DNA of 28,254 nt from Candidatus Cloacimonadota bacterium (GTDB lineage: Bacteria; Cloacimonadota; Cloacimonadia; Cloacimonadales; Cloacimonadaceae). Both the position numbers and the translations under genes were made by a program. Below, one piece after another: positions 8,679-16,188 of this stretch. Position 1 is the stretch's first letter. Every line of letters starts with the position of its first letter. The notes beneath the pieces are model-generated. The model did no database searches and had not been told where the DNA came from. It saw only the letters and a program-made list of their open reading frames with translations. The stretch spans positions 1 to 28,254 of the forward strand of contig JAEZUG010000103.1 in the NCBI GenBank assembly GCA_023421135.1, read 5' to 3'.

Positions 8679-9157
8679 AAGCCCTAATTGTTGTATATTC
8701 CAAAACTGGTCACACACGAGAGTTTGCCCAGAAGATAGCTCTGCAGATCAAAGAGAACGGCAATGAAGCGGATATTCACATCCTGGAGACTGTACAGCCT
8801 GTTGCTGATAGTATGAATCCCACTTCTATGGACTTTGAGCTGAAGCCAGTTCCTGAGATTTCATCGTATGACTATTTATTGGTGGGGACGCCGGTCTGGG
8901 CTTTTCGTTCCGCTCCTTTCGTACTGAAGTATCTCAGTGGATTAGGCAATCTAAAAGGTAAGAAAGTTATTCCCTTCGTGACCATGGGATTCCCCTGGGC
9001 CTTCCTGGGAGGCTCGGCTGCTGTTGGTAAGATAGCCAATCTGGCTCTTTCCAAAGGGGCAATTCCGCTAAAAGGGTCAATTGTTACCTACATGCTCTCC
9101 AAGCCACAAGAGATTATGGATCGTGAAGCTCAGAGAATAGGGCAAGCCATCAGATAG
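8675..9157 (+). CDS. Flavodoxin-family protein
   Basis: A 160-residue cytosolic protein with the FMN-phosphate loop SKTGHT at residues 9-14 after a hydrophobic first strand (ALIVVYS). The second flavin loop is VGTPVWAFRSAP, with Trp placed to stack on the isoalloxazine ring. Flavodoxins carry electrons between redox enzymes. The sequence resembles the broad flavodoxin/NAD(P)H-quinone-oxidoreductase-like group and the partner is unknown. The ATG overlaps the stop of the 5'-nucleotidase (ATGA) with GGAG eight bases upstream, and an intrinsic terminator follows, so this is the last gene of its operon. A link between a redox protein and the three envelope genes is not obvious. Confidence 0.85.
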   Translation: MKALIVVYSKTGHTREFAQKIALQIKENGNEADIHILETVQPVADSMNPTSMDFELKPVPEISSYDYLLVGTPVWAFRSAPFVLKYLSGLGNLKGKKVIPFVTMGFPWAFLGGSAAVGKIANLALSKGAIPLKGSIVTYMLSKPQEIMDREAQRIGQAIR

Positions 9158-9177
9158 TAAACAATAAGATTACATAG

Positions 9178-9211
9178 AACGCATGAGAGCTCCGGTTTTC
9201 ATGCGTTTTTT
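9178..9211 (+). terminator. Intrinsic terminator after the flavodoxin gene
   Basis: A nine-base perfect stem, AACGCATGA (9178-9186) with TCATGCGTT (9199-9207), encloses a 12-base loop. It runs directly into a T tract ending at 9211. It lies 20 bases after the flavodoxin stop and closes the operon that starts at 2919. Confidence 0.88.
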
Positions 9212-9247
9212 ATTAATATGGCCCTTACTCTGCACACCTGTAAAACG

Positions 9248-9312
9248 CATTTAATACTCATGAGACACGCGTGAAGATACATGGGTGTCACATGGGTGTT
9301 GCATGCGTGTCG
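9248..9312. repeat. 11-bp phased tandem array, sister copy of the array at 2591
   Basis: CAT (or CGT) recurs at 9248, 9259, 9270, 9280, 9291 and 9302. The block 9255-9299 aligns without gaps to 2620-2664 with only a few mismatches: TACTCAT, GAGACACGCGTGAAG, then ACATGGGTGTC units. The one-base shortening occurs at the same place in both copies. Only two to three clear CATGGGTGT units are present here, against six at the first locus. Confidence 0.85.
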
Positions 9313-9320
9313 AGTTAGAG

Positions 9321-9432
9321 ACAAGTAACAAGAGCTGTGCTGCCGTCACATCCACTGCTTGTTCGATACTGATCTTTAGCTGATCCTCCGGCTCCACACA
9401 TACTCACTTGTTGCTTGTTACTGGTCACTTGT
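9321..9432. repeat. Inverted pair of 7-bp heptad arrays
   Basis: Plus-strand heptads ACAAGTA and ACAAGAG (9321-9334) face four heptads of the inverse sense at 9405-9432 (CACTTGT, TGCTTGT, TACTGGT, CACTTGT). The best inverted match is AGTAACAAG (9324-9332) with CTTGTTACT (9414-9422). It is the same family as the GTGACAA heptads at 2554-2581. The rest of this gap (to 9482) holds a TTGACA at 9455-9460 with no good -10 box, and nothing else I recognise. Confidence 0.7.
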
Positions 9433-9494
9433 CCCTTTCCGATTGAGAAGAGGCTTGACACAATTACCAGTAGTAATAGGCTGTGCTACTGATT

Positions 9495-10352
9495 ATGAAA
9501 GGAACAGGAAAGCATCGGCAACCCGGATTCTTCACAGTTGATGTGGAAGACTTCTATCACATCATTGGTGTGAGCGGAACTCCCAATATAGCGGAGTGGG
9601 ACTCCATCAACCCCAGAGTCTCAAAGGGGTTTTTCAGGCTGTTGGAACTCTTGGATAGTACAGAGACCAAGGCTACGTTCTTCTTCCTGGGCTATATAGC
9701 AAAACGTTTTCCGGAGCTGGTGAAAGAGGCTCATACTCGTGGTCATGAGATAGCCTCTCACGGGATGTATCATCAGGAAGTGAGGCATCAAAGCTCTGCT
9801 GAATTTCTCTCGGACGCCAAGGCTTCCAAAGCCTTGCTGGAAGATATCAGTGGTGAAAAACTGCTGGGCTGGAGAAGTGCAGGGTTTTCCATGAACCAAC
9901 ACACTCCCTGGTTTTTCGATAAGCTTCTGGAAGCAGGTTATAGTTATGATTCATCCATTGTTCCCAATCGCCTGGGTCATAAAAGGCTCTTTGCGGCAGA
10001 TGCCTCTCCTGCTTTTGTTACCACTGGATCGGGCAGGATTTTTGAGTTTCCCATCGGAGTTGCCGATATTGGGATGCTGCAAGTAGGCATGTTCGGAGGT
10101 GGATACCTGAGGTTTTTTCCTCAAGCCGCCATATGCAGAATGGCCTTGCAAACGCTTCAGAAACGCCCCTTGCTGATCTATATCCATCCCCGTGAGATGG
10201 ATCCTGGGCATCCCAGGATTTCCATGAATCCTTTTCGCTACTTCAAGAGCTATATAAACATGTCCAGCGTTCCAGACAAGCTTGGCACTCTGCTGAGTAT
10301 CACAGAATACCGCACTCTGGGAGAGTATTATGCCGAACAATGTTCAAAGTAA
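9495..10352 (+). CDS. Polysaccharide deacetylase (NodB-type carbohydrate esterase 4)
   Basis: A 285-residue protein with the CE4 metal site: D16 in FTVDVEDF, and H89 and H93 in ASHGMYH. It also has the downstream GWRSAGFS (R127) and IHPREMDPGHPR motifs. The VDVED opening, the ASHG-x2-H motif and the HP-x-E-x-DP motif resemble deacetylases of exopolysaccharide loci (the PEP-CTERM/XrtA-associated subfamily), which remove N-acetyl groups from polymer sugars. No signal peptide is visible, and no exosortase or polysaccharide synthesis genes lie nearby. The start is uncertain: an ATG at 9495 or a GTG at 9483, neither with a clear ribosome site. The gene overlaps the next one by 23 bases. Confidence 0.85.
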   Translation: MKGTGKHRQPGFFTVDVEDFYHIIGVSGTPNIAEWDSINPRVSKGFFRLLELLDSTETKATFFFLGYIAKRFPELVKEAHTRGHEIASHGMYHQEVRHQSSAEFLSDAKASKALLEDISGEKLLGWRSAGFSMNQHTPWFFDKLLEAGYSYDSSIVPNRLGHKRLFAADASPAFVTTGSGRIFEFPIGVADIGMLQVGMFGGGYLRFFPQAAICRMALQTLQKRPLLIYIHPREMDPGHPRISMNPFRYFKSYINMSSVPDKLGTLLSITEYRTLGEYYAEQCSK

Positions 10353-10989
10353 AACAGAGTCCTTCTTCGATTCCTATGCTGTAGATTTCAACGCTATATA
10401 TGGTAATGACGACAAGTGGTTTTCCGGTTTCATCAATCGGATCTTCAGGCGTAGTATGCGCTTGCGTTACGAATATACTATCAATGCTTGTAATCCCCTA
10501 GAGCAGAGGACAGTCTTGGATATTGGCTGCGGACCGGGACATTACTCAATTGCTTTGGCAGCACTTGGAGCAAAGAGCGTCTTAGGATTGGATTTTGCCC
10601 AGAGTATGATAGAGATTGCGCAGCAGAAAGCTGCCGATGCTGGGCTTGAGGCTGTCTGTGAGTTTCGCACCGGTGATTTCTTTGAGCTGGATGAGAGTGT
10701 TCAATACGACTACGTGATCCTGATGGGATTCATGGATTATATGCCTGATGCTGAAGAAGTGATCTCCAAAGCTCTCAGGCTCACACGCAAAGCCTGTTTC
10801 TTCAGCTTCCCATCCTCAGGAGGGGTCTTAGCCTGGCAAAGGCGTTTGCGCTACAAATCCCGCTGTCCGCTCTTTCTGTATAACAAAGAAGAGCTGATTC
10901 GTCTCTTCAGCCACCGCAGAGACTTCCATACTCAGATCAGAAAGATTGATCGGGACTTCTGGGTCAATGCTGAAAGAAGAGTGCAATAG
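10330..10989 (+). CDS. Class I SAM-dependent methyltransferase
   Basis: A 219-residue protein with methyltransferase motif I VLDIGCGPG at residues 62-70, the acidic strand-2 residue D88 in GLDFAQSM, and motif IV-like YDYVILMGFMDYM. It resembles small UbiE/Methyltransf_11-type enzymes that use S-adenosylmethionine; the acceptor is unknown. GGGAGAG precedes the ATG, which lies 23 bases inside the deacetylase gene, so the two are probably co-translated. That pairing suggests a small-molecule or glycan substrate, but this is inference. Confidence 0.85.
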   Translation: MPNNVQSKTESFFDSYAVDFNAIYGNDDKWFSGFINRIFRRSMRLRYEYTINACNPLEQRTVLDIGCGPGHYSIALAALGAKSVLGLDFAQSMIEIAQQKAADAGLEAVCEFRTGDFFELDESVQYDYVILMGFMDYMPDAEEVISKALRLTRKACFFSFPSSGGVLAWQRRLRYKSRCPLFLYNKEELIRLFSHRRDFHTQIRKIDRDFWVNAERRVQ

Positions 10990-11023
10990 TGATATTGGAT
11001 GAGCTGGAGAAAAGTCTAATCTG

Positions 11024-14000
11024 ATGGATAGTGTTAAAAGGATTATAGCTGGATACCGCAGACGAATGAACTTCGTCCGGATGGCTCGAGCCATACTTCA
11101 GAGCCTGATGATCTTTGTTCTTGGCCTGCATCTCTTCTACCTGCTGCATAAGAACCTGGATTCCAGCTCACAAATCTTGTTCTATTCCAATCTGGCTATC
11201 AGGTCTTTGCTGGTTCTGGTGCTTATCTACGTCCTCTTCCGAGCCAGCCAGAAGCTGCTTAGCTCTCTATTGACAGCTCGTTATCTGGATTCCTGTACGG
11301 ATCATTGTGATGATCTCTTGCAAAATACTTTGGAGCTGGAAGATAAAGGAACGTCAACCGAGATAGTGAACGCTCTGGCTCAGCAAGCAACAGAGAGGTT
11401 GGAGACCAACAAATACAAGCTTCCGGCCTTTCTTTCCACCAAGCTAAGTCTGCTTTACATCACTTACTTTGTCTGTATTGGAGCTATCTGGAGCCTGGAT
11501 TATGCAGATTTCTCCAGCTCATTGCACCAATTCTATACCAATAGAGTAGAATCCCTGGTGTACAAAGATACTATCGAAGTCAAGCCTGGTTCCGTTCGCT
11601 TAGCACGAAACAGCCAGCTCCTTGTTGAAGTGGTCAATCCTGAGCGCCGTCTGGAGCACAGACTGTTTTACCGCACGGAATCTTCCTGGCGAGAACTGGC
11701 CATGACAGATTATAGTTATCTGTTTGAACGGCTGGAGAATAACCTCGAGTACTATGTGGAAAACAATGCTGCCAAAAGCCCTGTCTTTAAGGTTGAGGTA
11801 GTGGATGAGCCGATTGTACGGGCTTGGCAGCTTAGTTATAGTTATCCATCTTACATGGGCCTGAATCCAGTAACAGACAGTCTCTCCTATGGCAATATCA
11901 CTGCTTATGCCGGAACTCGCGTCAAGCTGGCAATTCGCAGTAATGTTCCTCTGGTCTCTGCCACTCTGAGATACTCTGATGGCAAGTCTGTGGATTTGTC
12001 TGCACTGGACTCTCAAAATTGGCTCACACAGCTCACCGTAAGTTCGAATCAAACCTGGTATATGGAACTCAAGGATGAGCTGGGAAGGACGTCACGTCCA
12101 GAGGAAAAGCAGATCACTGTGGTGCCCGATAATCCTCCTCAGGTTCGAATTCTTTTTCCCGGAAGAGATATTACCCTGGAGCAGGATTTGCTGCTGCCCT
12201 TAATAATCAGTGGAGATGATGACTTTGGCCTGCAGGATTGCAACCTGAAGTATCAGATCAACGATGGTGCTATTCAGACCAAATCCATACAGACGGTGAT
12301 CAGTGGCAAGCTCTTCAATCGCGATTATGTCTTTGAGATGCGTCCCCTGAATCTTATCCCGGGGAATGTTGTATCCTATTGGGTGGAGATATTCGATAAC
12401 TCACCGGCTCATCAGAAAGCCGAATCAGCCGTCTTTAGAGCAAGATATCCCTCTATGGAAGAGATCTTTCGGGAGATTGAACGCCGAGAACGAAGTAACG
12501 CAGAAGATTTGGAACAGATTGCCGATCGCACGGGACAACTCCGAGAGGATTTTGAGGAGCTGCGTCGGGAGATGATGAATCAGGACAATCCCGAGTGGCG
12601 TCAGCAGCAGGAGCTGCAGCAGATCATGCGGGAGCAGGATACTCTGATGCAGCAGGTGGAGGATGTGAACCAGAACTTCCAAAACCTCATAGAGCGCATG
12701 GAGTCCAATACCAATCTCTCTTCGGATATGCTTCAGAAGATGCAGAGAATCCAGGAACTGATGGAAGAAATCAATAGCGAAGGACTCCAGCAAGCCCTGG
12801 AGCAGATGCAGGAAGCCATGGAGAATATCTCGATGGATGAGCTTCGCAGAGCGATGGAGAACTTCCGTTTCTCTCTGGATGACTTTGAGCAGAAGCTGGA
12901 GCAAACTCTTGATCTTCTAGAGAGTGTAAGGCTCGAGCAGGCTATGCAGAAAGCCCTGCAGATCTCCGAAGAGATGGAGCGCATGCAGGAAAACCTGAAC
13001 CAAAGAACCTCAGATCAATCTCAGGATAATCAAAGGCTTGCTTCCGATCAGGAGAGTATCTCACAGAAGTATGAGAATCTCCAGCAGGAGCTTCAAAACC
13101 TGCAGAACATGATGGATCCTCAGAAAGACAAGGAAGCCCGCCAGAGCCTGGAACAGATGCGACAGGACATGCAAAACTCCCAGCTCAGCAGTGATCTCAA
13201 TCAAAGCCAGCAAAAGCTTTCAGAAAACAACCGCTCTGCCGCTTCTCAATCCCAGGAAGAGGCTCTGCGCAAGATGAGGCAATTTACCCGTCGCCTTCAG
13301 CAGATGAAGGAATCTATGGCATCCGGCTCGCAGCAGGGAATCATGCAAGCCATGGAGGCAGCTATTCGTGAGCTGCTGGTCTTCTCTCGCAGCCATGAAG
13401 CCACGGCAGCCCGTTACCAGAACGATCCCTACAGCATTGTGGGTGATCTGATCTCAAACTATGAGGGCATTCAGCTCTCCTTGAACAAGCTTTACTCCAA
13501 TCCCATGGTAATGATGTTTCTACCTCCCAAGTTCTTCATCGATCTCACTGCGACAAACACTGCTTACCGGGAGTTCTTCATTGGGATCAGCGAGATGCAA
13601 TATGCCCGGGTTCCTGAACTATTGGTCAGTATCCAGCGTGGGATAAACCTGATGATCTACGACCTCATGCAAGCCATGCAAAACTCCAGCAGTGGCTCCG
13701 GAGGTGGGGGAGGGATGCAGTCTCTAATGCAGATGCTTGGGCAGATGGGGCAGGAGCAGCTTGCCATGAACATGCTTACTCAACAACTTCTCCAACAGAT
13801 GCAATCTCAGGGGATGAGTCCCGCCATGCAACAGCAACTCCAGCGCTTGGCTTCCGAAGAACAGCGTTTGGCGGATAACCTGAAAAGAGCCCTGCAAAAC
13901 AATCCTCAAGCTCAAAGGCAGGGAAACGCTATCCAGCAGATCATTGAAGAAGCCGAGACTATCTCCCGCCAGTTACGGGCTGGACAGCTCAATCAGGATC

Positions 14001-14251
14001 TCCTGAATCGTCAGGAACGCATCATCTCCCGCATGCTCGATGCTCAAAGGTCGCTAAACCAGAGGGAGCAATCCCGGGAACGCAGAGCCGAAGCATCGGA
14101 ACGTCAGAACTGGGAAAGCCAGGGAGTCCCGGTAGATTTTGAGACCCTCAGACGCAGAGCAATTCTGGACGAGACCTATAGAAGCTATCCCCGGGAGTAT
14201 CAGGAACTCATCATCGAGTATCTCAAGCGTATCAACGGAGGAAGCCAATAA
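11024..14251 (+). CDS. DUF4175-like membrane protein with long Gln-rich coiled coil
   Basis: A 1075-residue protein. Predicted membrane helices lie at about 22-42, 53-73 and 140-158. An extracytoplasmic beta-rich region (about 165-460) contains VVPDNPPQVRILFPGRD and SGDDDFGLQDCNLKY, the Asp-Asp-x-Gly pattern of DUF4175 proteins. Residues from about 465 to 780 are a heptad-rich, Glu/Gln/Met-rich coiled coil. Near residue 885 there is a SGSGGGGG linker, followed by a second Gln/Met-rich helical segment. The function of the family is unknown; its members sit in the cell envelope. The start has only a distant GGAG. The stop overlaps the next ATG by one base (TAATG), implying coupling to the TPR protein. 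The repetitive codons here generate many spurious frames on both strands. Confidence 0.75.
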   Translation: MDSVKRIIAGYRRRMNFVRMARAILQSLMIFVLGLHLFYLLHKNLDSSSQILFYSNLAIRSLLVLVLIYVLFRASQKLLSSLLTARYLDSCTDHCDDLLQNTLELEDKGTSTEIVNALAQQATERLETNKYKLPAFLSTKLSLLYITYFVCIGAIWSLDYADFSSSLHQFYTNRVESLVYKDTIEVKPGSVRLARNSQLLVEVVNPERRLEHRLFYRTESSWRELAMTDYSYLFERLENNLEYYVENNAAKSPVFKVEVVDEPIVRAWQLSYSYPSYMGLNPVTDSLSYGNITAYAGTRVKLAIRSNVPLVSATLRYSDGKSVDLSALDSQNWLTQLTVSSNQTWYMELKDELGRTSRPEEKQITVVPDNPPQVRILFPGRDITLEQDLLLPLIISGDDDFGLQDCNLKYQINDGAIQTKSIQTVISGKLFNRDYVFEMRPLNLIPGNVVSYWVEIFDNSPAHQKAESAVFRARYPSMEEIFREIERRERSNAEDLEQIADRTGQLREDFEELRREMMNQDNPEWRQQQELQQIMREQDTLMQQVEDVNQNFQNLIERMESNTNLSSDMLQKMQRIQELMEEINSEGLQQALEQMQEAMENISMDELRRAMENFRFSLDDFEQKLEQTLDLLESVRLEQAMQKALQISEEMERMQENLNQRTSDQSQDNQRLASDQESISQKYENLQQELQNLQNMMDPQKDKEARQSLEQMRQDMQNSQLSSDLNQSQQKLSENNRSAASQSQEEALRKMRQFTRRLQQMKESMASGSQQGIMQAMEAAIRELLVFSRSHEATAARYQNDPYSIVGDLISNYEGIQLSLNKLYSNPMVMMFLPPKFFIDLTATNTAYREFFIGISEMQYARVPELLVSIQRGINLMIYDLMQAMQNSSSGSGGGGGMQSLMQMLGQMGQEQLAMNMLTQQLLQQMQSQGMSPAMQQQLQRLASEEQRLADNLKRALQNNPQAQRQGNAIQQIIEEAETISRQLRAGQLNQDLLNRQERIISRMLDAQRSLNQREQSRERRAEASERQNWESQGVPVDFETLRRRAILDETYRSYPREYQELIIEYLKRINGGSQ

Positions 14252-15987
14252 TGCAAAGATTCGGGCTTAGTTTGCTCCTTGCTGTAATGCTACTCGTTGC
14301 TGTATTTCCGCTGGCTGCACAGTACAACGAACAACAGATCCTCACCCAGCAGGCCTATCAGCTTCTGGCTAGAAGACAGTATAATGAGGCTGAACAAGCC
14401 TTTTTACAGATATTGCAACGCTTCCCGACAGATTCCAACAGCGTTCTGCAACTCATGCAGATCTATCTGCAGACTTCTCAGCTTTCCAAAGCCGAGACAT
14501 TATTAGCAGAGCAACGCCGAATACTGCCCCCCAATATCTATACAGAACAAAGTATCCTGCTCACTATCCATCAGGGGAGAGCGCCAGAAGCCCTGAATAT
14601 GGCTCAGAGCTATCTGGAGCAGCTTGGGCACGACCAGGCAAAGTATCGTCAATTGGCTTCCTACTTCGAACAGCGCAGCTTCTACGAGCAATCCCTTATT
14701 CTCTATCAGTCGGCTCGGGATCATTTCAACAATCAAGATCTTTTCACTCTGGAAACAGCCAATGCGGCGCTAAACTTCAGGCGTTTGGATCTGGCGCTCA
14801 GCAAGTATCTCCAATGGCTGAAGCTGAATCCCAACAACCTCTACTTTGTGAACAACCAAGTGAAGACCATCCTGCAGGAGGATGCCAGCCTGATCGAGCA
14901 GATTGGAGCAGAAGCCGCTCAAAACAATCTGCCGGCACTATGGGAGCTCTATGCGGGTGCCTTGCAGGCCTTGAAGCGCAATCTGGAAGCCCTGGAAGCC
15001 TTTAAACATCTGCCGGAAGCCAGAATGCAGCGTTTCTCTGACGAGCTAGTGGCTGCTGGATTCTACGAAATAGCTCTGCTTTCTCTGCTTCATTTACGTG
15101 ATGCTGCCACTAGCAGCCCAGCAAAGGTGGATTACAAACTCAAGATTGCCCAGGTCTCTTTCAATATGGGCGATATCGATGCTTGTGCGTCTGTATTGGA
15201 CAGCCTGCTGGCTGATCCGGAGCTGGGAACAACCCAGTTTCAAAACACCAGCAGAGTGAATTATCAAGCCCGTAAACTCCTGGCAGAAGTGCAGATCATC
15301 AGAGCAGTCGCTCTTGATAGTGTATTTGCCACTCTCGAATCTATTCGTCAGTATGCCCGAGGTGCATCGGAACAGAGTGAGGCCAGCCTCCAGATTGCCA
15401 AACTGCATCTAATGAACTCAAACTATACTGAAGCTGAAAGAGCTCTGAATCAAATCTCGGATAGTCAGCAGTTCCACACCCGGGAGTATTACAGAATCCT
15501 CAGCCACCTGTTGCGTAGCGAGGTTGACGCAGCGGACTCGCTAATGAACGAGATGATCATCGCTTACCCATCCAGTCCCTGGATAAACGACCTGATCGGC
15601 TTCATGATGATTGTGCTTTCCATTCCCGAGGATTCCCAGTCTGCTTTCATGCGGGCTTTTCAAACCTATAACCTGCGCCGCTCTGAAGCAGTTGATCTAC
15701 TGCTAGATGTCTTTACTCAGACAACTGATGAAGAGATACTGATCCTGGCAGCAGAATGGGCTGCGGGGCTAGGCGATAGGGAAGAGGGACTCAGGATACT
15801 GAACCACGATTTTACCGATCCCATCAGTTCGGAATATGCCGGAGTTTTGCGCTTGAACTATACGCAGGACAGCGACATAAAAACCCAAGTGGCACGGGAA
15901 TTCCTCTCTCAAAACCCCACCAGTGTGTTTTCTCCTGGTTTTCGGGCTATACTCAGCCGGGGACAATTCAACCGTCCACAGAGATAG
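14251..15987 (+). CDS. Exported TPR-repeat protein
   Basis: A 578-residue protein with a signal peptide (residues 1 to about 23, LLLAVMLLVAVFPLAAQ) and helical TPR-like repeats through most of its length. Examples are QLLARRQYNEAEQAFLQIL near residues 38-56 and AKLHLMNSNYTEAERALNQI around 385. TPR arrays are protein-binding scaffolds, and the signal peptide puts it in the periplasm. Translation starts from the final A of the preceding stop codon, with GGAGG nine bases upstream. A partnership with the DUF4175-like protein is therefore likely, but its nature is unknown. No terminator is visible after the stop. Confidence 0.8.
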   Translation: MQRFGLSLLLAVMLLVAVFPLAAQYNEQQILTQQAYQLLARRQYNEAEQAFLQILQRFPTDSNSVLQLMQIYLQTSQLSKAETLLAEQRRILPPNIYTEQSILLTIHQGRAPEALNMAQSYLEQLGHDQAKYRQLASYFEQRSFYEQSLILYQSARDHFNNQDLFTLETANAALNFRRLDLALSKYLQWLKLNPNNLYFVNNQVKTILQEDASLIEQIGAEAAQNNLPALWELYAGALQALKRNLEALEAFKHLPEARMQRFSDELVAAGFYEIALLSLLHLRDAATSSPAKVDYKLKIAQVSFNMGDIDACASVLDSLLADPELGTTQFQNTSRVNYQARKLLAEVQIIRAVALDSVFATLESIRQYARGASEQSEASLQIAKLHLMNSNYTEAERALNQISDSQQFHTREYYRILSHLLRSEVDAADSLMNEMIIAYPSSPWINDLIGFMMIVLSIPEDSQSAFMRAFQTYNLRRSEAVDLLLDVFTQTTDEEILILAAEWAAGLGDREEGLRILNHDFTDPISSEYAGVLRLNYTQDSDIKTQVAREFLSQNPTSVFSPGFRAILSRGQFNRPQR

Positions 15988-16015
15988 CATCTATTCTCCC
16001 TTCTCCCTCAATCGT

Positions 16016-16059
16016 TTCTATAACGATTCTTTAGCAATTCTTTAGTGATCCTTTAACGA
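16016..16059. repeat. 11-bp tandem array upstream of guaB
   Basis: Four consecutive 11-base units: TTCTATAACGA, TTCTTTAGCAA, TTCTTTAGTGA and TCCTTTAACGA. The sequence is unrelated to the CATGGGTGTCA arrays but the period is the same. It lies in the 201-base gap between the TPR gene and guaB, about 130 bases before the guaB start. Confidence 0.8.
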
Positions 16060-16110
16060 AAGCTAATGAAAGACTTATTCTATAGTAAGTTATGGATATA
16101 GATAGTAACA

Positions 16111-16160
16111 AGGGAGAGCTTACTTGGCAGGAAGTGACTTGACAACGAGCTTGCCTCCCT
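16111..16160 (+). promoter_or_regulatory. Possible structured leader of guaB
   Basis: AGGGAG (16111-16116) can pair with CTCCCT (16155-16160). Inside this, AGCT (16117-16120) pairs with AGCT (16148-16151), and ACTT (16122-16125) pairs with AAGT (16132-16135). A TTGACA at 16139-16144 lacks a good -10 box. No known riboswitch core is recognised. The guaB ribosome site (AAAGGAG) lies outside the fold. Confidence 0.3.
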
Positions 16161-16188
16161 AAAACTGACCCTGCAAAAGGAGTATCGT

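Noticed and set aside
9455..9483. Promoter for the deacetylase operon
   Set aside because: TTGACA is perfect, but no acceptable -10 box lies at 15-19 bases, so I mention it only as a remnant signal.
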